Part shown: one piece after another, positions 53,389 through 62,637 of the stretch
Numbering within the stretch: the first letter of the stretch is position 1
How the letters are laid out: each line of letters opens with the position of its first letter
Assembly (NCBI GenBank): GCA_947444055.1
Contig: CANEYR010000010.1
Location: 1 to 64,000 of the forward strand
DNA length: 64,000 bases
Source: Planctomycetota bacterium
GTDB taxonomy: Bacteria; Planctomycetota; UBA1135; UBA2386
Reading direction: 5' to 3'
Position numbers and translations under genes: made by a program
Notes under the pieces: generated by a model
Database searches by the model: none
Told to the model about the DNA's origin: nothing
The model's input: the letters and a program-made list of their open reading frames with translations, nothing else

Positions 53389-54297
53389 ATGTTGTTGCGA
53401 CTTGTCGTTGGGATCGTCTGTTTCGCCGCGCTCTTGCCTTGCCAGACCGGGGAAGTGGAAGTGGAGGCTGAGGGCCTGCGAACGCGCCAAAAAGGCGAGA
53501 AGGGGCAGACCGGTGAGGTCGACAAAGAAGCTGCCGACGAGCGCCTGACACCGGAGCAGCGGCTGGCGCGCAACATCACGAGCGGCGCCTCCGCGTACTG
53601 TCAGTTTGTGGCGACCGTCAAGCCCGCGAAGTTGATGCCCGGCCAATCTGGCACTTTGCGCATTGTGGCGACTCTGCAGGGCGACGCGGTCATCCCGTCG
53701 CCTGCCCCACTCGAACTGACGCCAGCACCTTCGCAAGGGCCGGTGCAGTTGGGGACGCATACGCTGCGCCCTGCCGAAGCCGGTCGCTTGGCGAAGGGTT
53801 ACCTCGGCCGTCCGGTCTACGACAACTTCGCCGTGCTGGAAGTGCCGGTGACGATGGCCGCTGACGCCTTGCTTGGCAGCAAGCATGTGGTCGCCGTCGA
53901 CCTCAAGTTCGACCTCTACGATGGCAGCTCGGCGCAAGTGATTGGCCGCTTTCTCGATCGTGCCGCGACCGAAGTCGAGGTGGGCCTGACTCCAGATCCT
54001 GCCGTGCAGGGGGGGCGTCGCCGCGACCAGCAGCCGTCTGGCGCCAGCGAACCGGCTCCTGTGGTCACGAGCCAAGCAGCGCCTGCCACGCTCCCGGAGA
54101 CGCCGCTGACTGGAAACGTCCTGGTCGCCCGCGAGCCTGTGCCAGTCGCGCCGGCCGAGACGGAGTCGGCGCCGCGATCGAATGCAGCCAACACCCTGCC
54201 GTCGGCAGCGGAAGACGAGTCGTTCCCCCCGTTCTTGCTGGTGGGTGGTGGCGTGCTAGTGCTAGGCCTCGTGGTGCTGCTGGCCCGCAAGAAGTGA
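53389..54297 (+). CDS. membrane-anchored protein with DsbD-alpha-like domain
   Basis: 302 residues from ATG 53389 with a signal peptide (LVVGIVCFAALLPCQTG). A charged repeat-like stretch follows, then a beta-rich domain (about 90-205: ATVKPAKLMPGQSGTLRIVATL, YDNFAVLEVPVTMAADALLG) resembling the N-terminal domain of DsbD-type proteins, a Pro-rich linker and a C-terminal helix (PPFLLVGGGVLVLGLVVLLARKK). Orientation: domain outside, anchored at the end. The DsbD resemblance is weak (no cysteine pair), so treat as tentative. Confidence 0.6.
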   Translation: MLLRLVVGIVCFAALLPCQTGEVEVEAEGLRTRQKGEKGQTGEVDKEAADERLTPEQRLARNITSGASAYCQFVATVKPAKLMPGQSGTLRIVATLQGDAVIPSPAPLELTPAPSQGPVQLGTHTLRPAEAGRLAKGYLGRPVYDNFAVLEVPVTMAADALLGSKHVVAVDLKFDLYDGSSAQVIGRFLDRAATEVEVGLTPDPAVQGGRRRDQQPSGASEPAPVVTSQAAPATLPETPLTGNVLVAREPVPVAPAETESAPRSNAANTLPSAAEDESFPPFLLVGGGVLVLGLVVLLARKK

Positions 54298-54464
54298 GTC
54301 GAGCCTTACCGATGGTCGACCAGGGAATGTCGCCCGATGAGGTTGGCATGCGGGTTGATTGTGGGGGAGTGAAGGTGTCGAGGTTTGTTGGCTCGAGGCC
54401 GTGAAGGCTTCGAGTTGCAACGAACGTCGTATCACTGGCTCCCCCTCTGAACCCTGGAGTCACC

Positions 54465-55670
54465 ATGGTGCTCGCAAGACTGCTCTCAGCCGTAGTTCAA
54501 AAGAAGCTGCAACCTAAGCAGGTTTTTAGTCTTACCGATCTCGATCAGCGGCTCGACGTGACCACAGACCGGTTCGCGGCCACGATCGCAAAGCTCGGCA
54601 AGCAGTTCGCGACGGCAAGGGCGACGCTCGATCTAGCTGGGTTCAGGGCGAGCCGCAGGCCTGCTGCCAATACGGCAGCACTGCCAGAATTGCCAGGTGG
54701 ACGGGATGCGTATCAGCATGAGCTGCACCGCATCGAGCCCATGGATCGAGCCGAGGAGTTCCGCATGGCGCGGCGGCACGAATTCATGGCGACCCTCATT
54801 CGGTCGGTTCTCGTTCGCGCCGGACGCCAGGAGAGTGACGCATTCGATCTCTGCAAGCGGCCTGCTCGCGAACTGCGGATCGCGGTCGAAACGCTGCCGC
54901 CCGTGCGAGGCATTGACCGGTCGTGGTTGTTAGCGATCGTCGATCAGTTCGATGAATTGCGCCAGCTGTATGTCGAAGGCTCGCTGTCGATCGTGCTGGG
55001 CACGGTCAATCGTTACCGCGGCCTCGGTGTGGATACCGCGGACCTGATCCAAGAAGGCAACGCGTCGCTGTTCCAGGCCGTCGATGGCTTTGATTGGCGC
55101 CGCGACGTTCGCTTTCGTACCTACGCGCAGTTCTGGGTGCACCAGGCTGTGCTGAAGATGCTCTACAACAGTTCTCGCACGGTGCGCGTGCCGATCTGGG
55201 TGCAGAAGATCCTCGGCAAGATCCGGCGCGCGCAAGAAGAGGGGCGGCGGGCTGGCCACGAACTGACCCACGACGAGATTGCCGCGAAGATCGGTGTGGC
55301 GGCGAGCAAGGTTGCGTGGGTGCTGTCGACTCGTCGCTACGCCGTGAGCATCGATGCGGAGTTTGGTGGCGACGACGGCGCCACCTTGGCGCAGTCGTTG
55401 CCGGATGAGCATGCGGTTTCGATTCCCGAGTCGATCCCGGCTGGCGATCTGCGCGAGGCGCTGGGTGCAGCCATGGCGGACTTGCCAGATCGCGAACAGC
55501 GCATTCTGCGTGGTCGCTTCGGCCTCGACGGGCAAGAGCCGCAGACGCTTGGTGAGATCGCGGTCGATCTTGGCATCTCGGCGGAACGTGTCCGCCAACT
55601 GCAGAACGCCGCGCTGTTGCGCATGCAGCGGCCGGGCAAGCTGCGGCAGCTGCAAGCATTCGTGGAATGA
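54465..55670 (+). CDS. sigma-70 family RNA polymerase sigma factor
   Basis: 401 residues from ATG 54465 with a good ribosome site (GGAG, 6 bases away). Region 2 is at about 165-240 (VNRYRGLGVDTADLIQEGNASLFQAVDGFDW, then FRTYAQFWVHQAVLKML), region 3 follows (ELTHDEIAAKIGVAASKV) and region 4 is at the end (LPDREQRILRGRFGLDGQ and LGISAERVRQLQNAAL). The first 160 residues are not typical and may hold an inhibitory or unique region. It is a group 2/3-like non-ECF sigma. A 167-base gap precedes it with no clear promoter. Confidence 0.9.
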   Translation: MVLARLLSAVVQKKLQPKQVFSLTDLDQRLDVTTDRFAATIAKLGKQFATARATLDLAGFRASRRPAANTAALPELPGGRDAYQHELHRIEPMDRAEEFRMARRHEFMATLIRSVLVRAGRQESDAFDLCKRPARELRIAVETLPPVRGIDRSWLLAIVDQFDELRQLYVEGSLSIVLGTVNRYRGLGVDTADLIQEGNASLFQAVDGFDWRRDVRFRTYAQFWVHQAVLKMLYNSSRTVRVPIWVQKILGKIRRAQEEGRRAGHELTHDEIAAKIGVAASKVAWVLSTRRYAVSIDAEFGGDDGATLAQSLPDEHAVSIPESIPAGDLREALGAAMADLPDREQRILRGRFGLDGQEPQTLGEIAVDLGISAERVRQLQNAALLRMQRPGKLRQLQAFVE

Positions 55671-55710
55671 GGTGCGTGCAGCGGCCCGCGGCGGCAACGA
55701 GTCCTTCTGC

Positions 55711-56607
55711 TCAGTCGTCGTCGTCGACGTCGTTGCCGGGCGCCGACTCGCGACTGAGGGCCTCCATCAGCGGCAACGTTTCGGCGAACAGCTCGCGATA
55801 GACGCTTGGTCGTTGGTCGCGTTGGATTGGCAGAATGCGCCGCATCGTGCGCACTTTGCGAATCTCGATCGACGCCACGATCGCACCCGCGTCGCCCGAA
55901 CCTGCCGCCAGGATCTCACCGGTTGGATCCACGATGCGGCCATCACCGGGGAACGGCATCGCTTCCCCATTGCGTTGCGATGGCTCTTGGCCAGTGCGGT
56001 TGCATCCCAGCACGAACATCTCGTTCTCGATGGCTCGCGCGCGCAGCAGCGTGCGCCAGTGCTGGGCTCGAGCTTCTGGCCATTGACCCGGAACCGCGAG
56101 GATCTCAGCACCGCGGTGAAAGTAGTACCGGGCCAGTTCGGGAAATCGCAGGTCGTAGCAGATCATCACGCCAATGCGACCCAGCGACGTCTCGACCAGG
56201 CACGGGGTGTTGCCGCGACCGTGCCGACGGTGCTCAAGGTTGGGCGAGAACAGGTGGATCTTGCGATAGGCGCCGATGCGCTCACCCTGGTCGTAGACGT
56301 AGGCCGTGTTGTAGACCACGTCGTCGACGACCTCGATCGTGCTGGCGACTGTCACCAAGCCATGCACGCGCGAAAGTTCGGCCAGTTCGCGTTCCGCCTC
56401 GTCGGCTTGGCGCACGAGGCTGTCGTCGAAGTGCGGATGGAACGACGTCGACCAGAGCTCTGGCAACACGCACAGTTTGGCGCCAGCTCCGACTGCCTCC
56501 TCAACGCCGGCACGCATGGCAGCGCAGTTGTTGGCGACGTCACCTGGCTGCACGTCGAACTGCACGCACGCCGCAAGAAAGTCTCGGTCAGAAGCGGAGG
56601 AGGTCAC
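55711..56607 (-). CDS. nitrilase-superfamily amidohydrolase
   Basis: 298 residues. The catalytic triad is E50 (LPELWSTS), K116 (YRKIHLF) and C150 (MICYDLRFPE), all in place, and FSPNLEHRRHGRG is the omega-amidase/Nit2-like loop. It hydrolyses a carbon-nitrogen bond of a small amide (such as alpha-ketoglutaramate) in the cytoplasm. It is convergent with the sigma gene and followed by the HU gene on the same strand in the opposite order. Confidence 0.92.
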   Translation of the reverse strand: MTSSASDRDFLAACVQFDVQPGDVANNCAAMRAGVEEAVGAGAKLCVLPELWSTSFHPHFDDSLVRQADEAERELAELSRVHGLVTVASTIEVVDDVVYNTAYVYDQGERIGAYRKIHLFSPNLEHRRHGRGNTPCLVETSLGRIGVMICYDLRFPELARYYFHRGAEILAVPGQWPEARAQHWRTLLRARAIENEMFVLGCNRTGQEPSQRNGEAMPFPGDGRIVDPTGEILAAGSGDAGAIVASIEIRKVRTMRRILPIQRDQRPSVYRELFAETLPLMEALSRESAPGNDVDDDD

Positions 56608-56676
56608 GGCTCTGGAACATAGTCAGTTGGGCGAGCGCGGTCACGCAATGCGCGAGGCCGCCGCCCGAAAGCGACA

Positions 56677-56708
56677 CGGGGAGGCGTCGCGAGTGCGAAG
56701 CCTCCCCG
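56677..56708 (-). terminator. hairpin after the HU gene
   Basis: CGGGGAGGC (56677-56685) and GCCTCCCCG (56700-56708): a perfect 9-bp stem with a 14-base loop, 30 bases after the HU stop on the minus strand. No T-run follows, so it ends or stabilises the transcript rather than acting as a classic intrinsic terminator. Confidence 0.5.
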
Positions 56709-56737
56709 TTCGTCTCGCCGGTGCGAGGTCGAATCGA

Positions 56738-57169
56738 TCAGCCCTTGAAGAGGATGTCGTCGGTTGGCAATCCCGGCGCCTTCTTCGCTCGTGGCGCGGC
56801 ATTCGTCCGCGTCTCGATGATCAGTTGGTCACTCGGTTTGAAGATGATGGTCTCCTTGTTGGCGACCTCAATGCTCTCACCGGTGAGTGGGTGCTTGTAG
56901 GCGCGGCCCTTGCGGATGCGGCGTTCGAAGGTGCCGAAGCCCTTCACCGCAACCTTGCCGCGACCTCGCAACAGATCGCTGACCGCGTCCAGAACCGCGT
57001 CGAGAACGCGCGCCGCGGTTCGTCGCGGCACGTTGAGTTCCTCGGCGACCTGGTCGGCCAGAATCCCCTTGTTGGCTTGGCGGCCGAAGGCTTCCTCGGC
57101 TGCTGCCGAGGCCTTAACAGTCACCTGATCCATGCGATCAGTCGCATCTTGCTTCGTCGTGCGGGTCAT
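56738..57169 (-). CDS. HU/IHF-family DNA-binding protein with long tails
   Basis: 143 residues, longer than the 90 of typical HU. The core (about 45-125) reads LADQVAEELNVPRRTAARVLDAVLDAVSDLLRGRGKVAVKGFGTF and RKGRAYKHPLTGESIEV, with ETIIFKPSDQL at the C-terminal arm. Extra basic/acidic sequence flanks both ends, perhaps a chromatin-like tail. It bends DNA and organises the nucleoid. A hairpin follows its stop. The start at 57169 is supported by the GAT-free 70-base gap to the MinD stop. Confidence 0.9.
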   Translation of the reverse strand: MTRTTKQDATDRMDQVTVKASAAAEEAFGRQANKGILADQVAEELNVPRRTAARVLDAVLDAVSDLLRGRGKVAVKGFGTFERRIRKGRAYKHPLTGESIEVANKETIIFKPSDQLIIETRTNAAPRAKKAPGLPTDDILFKG

Positions 57170-57239
57170 CCCTGAAATCCCCTGTTTGCCGTTATCGATA
57201 TGAAGAGCGCAAGCTCGTCATTCCCCTAGATTCTCCCCA

Positions 57240-58055
57240 TCAGCTCTTCGCGGCTTGCGGAACTGGTTTGTTGTCTCCAACGTATCGTTCGAGACCTGAC
57301 ACCAGTTTCGCGAGGTAGCGCGCGGCGACACTGCCGGGGAAGACTTCGCTGAATGGCGCGCGCTTCAAAACGGCGCCCTCAACGGAGCTATCTTCCGGCA
57401 GCAGTCCGAGCCAGTTGAGGTCGAACCCCAAAAAGCGCTCGGTGCATCCCTTCAACTTGAGGAACACCTGTTCGGCTTCCTCTGGTGAACGGACGCGATT
57501 GACGACGCAGTGGATGGGCCTGTTGTAGCCATCCTGTACGAGGACCTTGACGATGCCGTACGCATCGGCGATCGCCGCGAAGTTGCTCGTTGTGACCAGA
57601 ATCGCGTGGTCCGCGATGGAGACGAAGTCGGTGACACCCTTCGAGACACCGGCACCGGTGTCGAGGATGATCACATCGCAAAACGGGCTGAGCTCGTCGA
57701 TCGCGACGCAGAGCCGGGCGCGACCATTGTCGTCGAGGTTGGCCATTTCCTTCACGCCGCTGCCGCCGCTGATGAACTTCACCTTGCACGGCCCTTGCTC
57801 GATGATGTCCGAGAGTTCGGCCTTACCTTCGATGTAGTCCGACAGCGTGCGCGTCGGCTTGATGCCGGCCAGAATGTGGGCGTTGGCCAAGCCAAGGTCC
57901 GCATCGACGATGATCGTGCGGTGCCCGCGGCGACTGAACTCGCAGGCGAGGTTGACCGACAGCGAGGTCTTGCCAACGCCGCCCTTGCCAGAGGTGACGG
58001 CGAAGATCGTGGCCTTCTTGCCAGACTTCGGCGGCTGATTCGTTTGCTCGGCCAT
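57240..58055 (-). CDS. MinD/FlhG-type ParA ATPase
   Basis: 271 residues. Deviant Walker A KGGVGKT (24-30), then VDADLGLANAHILAGIKP, IILDTGAGVSKGV and LVTTSNFAAIADAYGIVKV place it among FlhG/YlxH-MinD-like ATPases that set the number or position of flagella or pili. The N-terminal tail is Gln/Lys-rich and there is no clear MinD membrane helix at the end. No flagellar gene is nearby; the adjacent membrane operon (58242-60186) may be its client, which is inference. Confidence 0.87.
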   Translation of the reverse strand: MAEQTNQPPKSGKKATIFAVTSGKGGVGKTSLSVNLACEFSRRGHRTIIVDADLGLANAHILAGIKPTRTLSDYIEGKAELSDIIEQGPCKVKFISGGSGVKEMANLDDNGRARLCVAIDELSPFCDVIILDTGAGVSKGVTDFVSIADHAILVTTSNFAAIADAYGIVKVLVQDGYNRPIHCVVNRVRSPEEAEQVFLKLKGCTERFLGFDLNWLGLLPEDSSVEGAVLKRAPFSEVFPGSVAARYLAKLVSGLERYVGDNKPVPQAAKS

Positions 58056-58241
58056 GGTTTGTCTTGGTCCGTTCCCAGCGGATCTCGCCGATCATCGGCA
58101 TCCGACTCGGTGCGTCTTGCGTCCAACTGCGGGACGACCGCGAACGCATAACTTCACGACCTGCCTACGAATGTCGATCTCGGCTGCGCTGGCGGATTCG
58201 GAATAGGCCGAACCCCAAGGCACGAGGGCGATCACGCGGCC

Positions 58242-58733
58242 ATGGCTACGGCAACTCGACGATCTAGCGAGCATTGCACGAGTGCGCTCGTCGTGAAGGG
58301 GCGGTTGCTGCGTTTGGCGGTGCTGGTCCCGGGGCTAGCCATGATCGCTAGTCTCGTCGGGCTCGCCTGCTATTGCCGTTCGCTGTTGCAGGACGCAGTC
58401 GCTGGCCGCGCGGCGGTGGTTGGTGGTGTTGGCTTTTGGTGCGCGATGGGTTGCTTCCTGGCGGCGTGCGGTGGCGTCATTGTGCTGCAGTCGGTGCGGT
58501 TGGCGCTGCGGGTTGCCGGGCCCGAATACCGGTTGCGTCGTGTCTTGCAACGCATCCGCACCAACGATGTCGGGTTTCGCGTCACGCTGCGGCGCGGGGA
58601 CTTGCTGACCGGCCTCGCTGGCGAATGCAACGAACTGCTGGACTGGCTCAGCGTGCATCCACCAGTAGGCGCGCGCACCGGCAGTGATGTCGTCGAGGTC
58701 GCGCCGGCCATTCCCGGGGGCGCTCGATCATGA
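58242..58733 (+). CDS. HAMP-like small membrane protein
   Basis: 163 residues with two hydrophobic helices (LLRLAVLVPGLAMIASLVGLAC and AAVVGGVGFWCAMGCFLAACGGVIVL), followed by a HAMP-like region (RVAGPEYRLRRVLQRIRTNDVGFRVTLRRGDLLTGLAGECNELLDW). Such TM-HAMP stubs recur in planctomycetes beside envelope genes. It overlaps the next gene by 4 bases, so it is the first of a three-gene operon, divergent from the MinD-like gene. Confidence 0.75.
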   Translation: MATATRRSSEHCTSALVVKGRLLRLAVLVPGLAMIASLVGLACYCRSLLQDAVAGRAAVVGGVGFWCAMGCFLAACGGVIVLQSVRLALRVAGPEYRLRRVLQRIRTNDVGFRVTLRRGDLLTGLAGECNELLDWLSVHPPVGARTGSDVVEVAPAIPGGARS

Positions 58734-59011
58734 ACCTGCGCCGAGCCGAGTGGGTGGAACGAGTGTCAGCCTTGGCGTTGCTCGGAGTCAGCGTGATCTG
58801 CGCTCGTTGGTCGCATGCGCAGGTTGGGTTGGCGGAGGTTGCTTTGACCGAACGTGAGCAACAACTTGAGTCCTTGGCGGTGTGGCCACGGTCGGCCGCT
58901 TCGGGAGGCAAGGATTTCGCGCGGCTCTTCGCGGACGAAGAAGTGGTCGCGGTGGCGACGACCCTTGGCCCAGCGCTGCAGTTGCGAGCCGTTGCGGAGG
59001 GCGAGCGATGA
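58730..59011 (+). CDS. small single-helix protein of the operon
   Basis: 93 residues. One N-terminal hydrophobic segment (VSALALLGVSVICARWSHAQ) precedes a short soluble tail (FARLFADEEVVAVATTLGPALQL). No family recognised. ATGA overlaps at both ends tie it to the HAMP-like and the larger third gene, so it acts with them. Loosely pilin-like in size, but without the GF--E prepilin motif. Confidence 0.65.
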   Translation: MNLRRAEWVERVSALALLGVSVICARWSHAQVGLAEVALTEREQQLESLAVWPRSAASGGKDFARLFADEEVVAVATTLGPALQLRAVAEGER

Positions 59012-60186
59012 AGGGTCGTCGCGCGCCGCGATGGATGGGTTGGAGCGTGCTCTGCTCGCCGATGATGATCGCGGTTGGCGCTGCCTTCGTGGTGGGAATG
59101 AGCATGGTGCATGACGCGGCTAAGGTGTTGCGACGTTCGTCGGACGTGAACGCGAGGCTTCAAGTCGCCCGCGCCCGGTTGGTGGCCGACATGGCGGCGG
59201 TGGCCGCGTTCCGTTCTCCTGGCCTGGAACAGCAAGAGTTCGTTCCTCTCGACTGTGTGGCGTCGGTGGAACGTCAGCGCGGCGGGCTCTTGATCGAGGT
59301 GCGTTCGCCCGGCACCGCGTGCCACGTGTTTTCGGCGCCGGAGCTACCGGGCGCGAGCCCGGGGGCGTTTGCGTTCGCCCTTGCCTCGCCGAACGCACTG
59401 GCGCTGGCCGCTGGGGGCACGCGCGTTGATGCGAAGGCGATGCCGACCCTGTCCGCCCGCGAACTGCGCGAGGCGCCGCGCGCGGACGCTCTGGCGATGC
59501 TGCGGCGCGACCCTGGGCTCGCTTTGGCGCATTGGGATGCCGGGACCGAGCAGGACGACTTCGTCTTCAACGACTTGCCACCCCGTGGCGAGCTGTCGAC
59601 TAGTGCGGACCTGGTCGTCGTTCCTGGGCATCTTTGGATCGAACCCGGGGCGGCAGCTCTGCAGATCATCCTGGCCCGCGATCTGGTGATGGTCGTCTAC
59701 GGCAATGTGTACATCGGCCGTTCCCTGCGAGTCGGCGGCACGGGGCGCCTGTTGTTGGTCACCGCGGCGGCTGCGGACTCGACCGCGTTCCTCGATGCAG
59801 ACGCCAACGGCCGCTGGTCGCCGGGCGAGGCCGTGCTTGAGAACGCCACGTTCCAAGGGCCGATCGAAGGTGCGGGGAACGTCTATCTCGGGCTCGGTGC
59901 GACCCGAGCGCGCATCGAGTGCGGCGCCGGTCTGTGCGTCGCTGGCCAGTTGCATGTGCTGGCCGACAGCCGCGTCGCCGGCCCCGTCAGCTTGGCGCAT
60001 GGCGTCACCCAGCTCGGCACCGCCCGTTTGCAAGCGGCGGGGGAGTGGTTGTTTCTTCCCGAACGCGAACGGGTGCCGGGGTTCCTCACCTCCGGGCCGC
60101 CGCGCCCAGGTCTCTTGCAGCACATCGGTGGAGGTCGAACGACGATGGCAAAGCAGCCCCTTTACCTCGCCGCGATCGTTCGCTAG
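59008..60186 (+). CDS. membrane-anchored beta-rich protein
   Basis: 392 residues from ATG 59008. A hydrophobic helix (SVLCSPMMIAVGAAFVVGMSM) near the N-terminus resembles a PilX-like or pseudopilin-like anchor but without the Gly-Phe cleavage motif. A repeat-like beta section (LVVVPGHLWIEPGAAALQIILARDLVMVVYGNVYIG and GAGNVYLGLGATRARIECG) resembles a right-handed beta-helix. It is third in the three-gene operon, before tRNA-Ala. Function unknown; an envelope assembly role is inferred from the operon. Confidence 0.65.
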   Translation: MKGRRAPRWMGWSVLCSPMMIAVGAAFVVGMSMVHDAAKVLRRSSDVNARLQVARARLVADMAAVAAFRSPGLEQQEFVPLDCVASVERQRGGLLIEVRSPGTACHVFSAPELPGASPGAFAFALASPNALALAAGGTRVDAKAMPTLSARELREAPRADALAMLRRDPGLALAHWDAGTEQDDFVFNDLPPRGELSTSADLVVVPGHLWIEPGAAALQIILARDLVMVVYGNVYIGRSLRVGGTGRLLLVTAAAADSTAFLDADANGRWSPGEAVLENATFQGPIEGAGNVYLGLGATRARIECGAGLCVAGQLHVLADSRVAGPVSLAHGVTQLGTARLQAAGEWLFLPERERVPGFLTSGPPRPGLLQHIGGGRTTMAKQPLYLAAIVR

Positions 60187-60207
60187 CTTCTCGCGCCCAA
60201 ATACTGC

Positions 60208-60283
60208 GGGGTCGTAGCTCAGTTGGTAGAGCGACGCGTTCGCAATGCGTAGGTCAGGGGTTCGAGTCCCCTCGACTCCACCA
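60208..60283 (+). tRNA. tRNA-Ala(CGC)
   Basis: 76 bases with encoded CCA. GGGGTCG pairs with CGACTCC (one G-U), the D-arm is GCTC-AGTTGGTAG-AGC, the anticodon loop TTCGCAA in stem ACGCG/TGCGT gives CGC (reads GCG), the T-arm is AGGGG-TTCGAGT-CCCCT and the discriminator is A. Confidence 0.95.
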
Positions 60284-60287
60284 GTTT

Positions 60288-60306
60288 GGTGACTGCAAAG
60301 GTCACC
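60288..60306 (+). terminator. small hairpin directly after tRNA-Ala
   Basis: GGTGAC (60288-60293) and GTCACC (60301-60306): a perfect 6-bp stem with a 7-base loop, starting 5 bases after the tRNA CCA. It may help 3' processing. Confidence 0.4.
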
Positions 60307-60309
60307 CCA

Positions 60310-60345
60310 GCGGCCTACCGGATGCGCAAGTGTCCGGTAGGCCGC
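60310..60345 (+). terminator. strong hairpin terminator after tRNA-Ala
   Basis: GCGGCCTACCGGA (60310-60322) and TCCGGTAGGCCGC (60333-60345): a perfect 13-bp stem with a 10-base loop. No T-run follows. It most likely ends the tRNA transcript and insulates the thiolase operon. Confidence 0.65.
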
Positions 60346-60549
60346 ATCCGTTCCGGCAGCGCGTTCGGACCCAAACGCTCGGTCTTTCCCCCTGGGCAGC
60401 CTAGCGAACGAGGTCGGCATGGCGAGTGCCCAGCCCGGCCCCTAGGATCTTCGCCCCGACTGCTGGCCGAATGACATTCCGCGTCCCGCCAAGTGTTGTC
60501 GTCCTCGTCCCTTCACGTCCTTCCACCCGCACACGAAGAGCACAACTCG

Positions 60550-61734
60550 ATGGGCCGTCCCGTGATCGTGTCCGCTTGCCGCACCGCAATTGGCAAGTTT
60601 CAAGGAGCCTTGGCTTCATTCACAGCACCCCAACTTGGCGGCTTGGCGGTCGCCGAGGCCCTGCGCCGTGCGAACGTTCCCGCCGACCAAGTGGAAGAGG
60701 TGCTGATGGGGAACGTGTTGCAAGCCGGCCTCGGTCAGAACCCGGCGCGGCAAGCGCTGCGTGCGGCTGGCATTCCCGATGCGGCGGCGGCGGTCACCAT
60801 CAACATGGTCTGTGGATCGGGCCTCAAGTCCGTGATGTTGGCTGCCCAAGCGATCAAGGCCGGCGACATCAAGGTCGCGGTCGTCGGCGGCATGGAGTCG
60901 ATGTCGAACACGCCGTACTACCTACCAACGGCGCGCAGCGGGTCGCGGCTTGGCCACACGCAGGCCCTCGACGGCATCGTGTGGGACGGTCTGTGGGACC
61001 ACTACAACAACTTCCACATGGGTAGCACCGCGGAGCTGGTGGCTGCGAAGTACAGCATCACCCGCGCCGAGCAAGATGCCTACGCCACCGAGAGCCATCG
61101 GCGCGCCACCGTGGCGCAGCAGGGCGGGGCCTTTGCTGCCGAAATCTTCGGCGTCGAGATCAAGCAGAAGAAGGGCGATGCAATCGTCGTCAAGGCCGAC
61201 GAAGGACCGCGTGCGGACACCACTGCCGAAGCGCTAGCGAAGTTGCGGCCTGCGTTCCAACCCCAAGGTGGCACCGTCACCGCCGGCAACTCCAGCACGA
61301 TCAACGATGGCGCCGCCGCGCTGGTCGTCTGCGACGAAGACTGGGCGAAGGCGCATGGTCTGACGCCGCTGGCGCGCATCACCGGCTACGCGACCGGCGG
61401 CCTGGCACCCGAGTGGGTGATGATGGCGCCCGAAGTCGCGACCAAAAAACTGTGCGCGTTGCTGCGCGTCTCCCCGCGCGACTTCGACCTCGTCGAGATG
61501 AACGAAGCGTTCTCGGTGCAGATGGTGGCGCTGCAGCGCCAACTCGAAATCGATCCTGCCAAGTGGAACGTGCATGGTGGCGCCGTTGCTCTTGGCCACC
61601 CGATCGGCTGCTCCGGCGCGCGCGTTCTCGTCACCTTGCTGCACGCGCTGCAGCGGCACGGCAAGTCACGCGGCATCGCGGGGCTGTGTCTTGGCGGCGG
61701 CAACGCTGTCGCCATGAGCGTCGAGCGCCTCTGA
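60550..61734 (+). CDS. acetyl-CoA acetyltransferase (thiolase)
   Basis: 394 residues from ATG 60550 ([17 protein letters not shown]). The active-site Cys lies in [10 protein letters not shown] (about 88), the acyl-binding GGMESMSN, then NEAFSVQ, the His in [11 protein letters not shown] and the second Cys in [10 protein letters not shown]. It condenses or cleaves acetoacetyl-CoA. It heads an operon with 3-hydroxyacyl-CoA dehydrogenase and acyl-CoA dehydrogenase, as in butyrate/PHB or short-chain fatty-acid metabolism. Confidence 0.95.
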   Translation: MGRPVIVSACRTAIGKFQGALASFTAPQLGGLAVAEALRRANVPADQVEEVLMGNVLQAGLGQNPARQALRAAGIPDAAAAVTINMVCGSGLKSVMLAAQAIKAGDIKVAVVGGMESMSNTPYYLPTARSGSRLGHTQALDGIVWDGLWDHYNNFHMGSTAELVAAKYSITRAEQDAYATESHRRATVAQQGGAFAAEIFGVEIKQKKGDAIVVKADEGPRADTTAEALAKLRPAFQPQGGTVTAGNSSTINDGAAALVVCDEDWAKAHGLTPLARITGYATGGLAPEWVMMAPEVATKKLCALLRVSPRDFDLVEMNEAFSVQMVALQRQLEIDPAKWNVHGGAVALGHPIGCSGARVLVTLLHALQRHGKSRGIAGLCLGGGNAVAMSVERL

Positions 61735-61760
61735 GCCAAGAGCCAACGAATCACCTACTC

Positions 61761-62624
<864 letters not shown>

Positions 62625-62637
62625 TCAGGTCTCAGAG

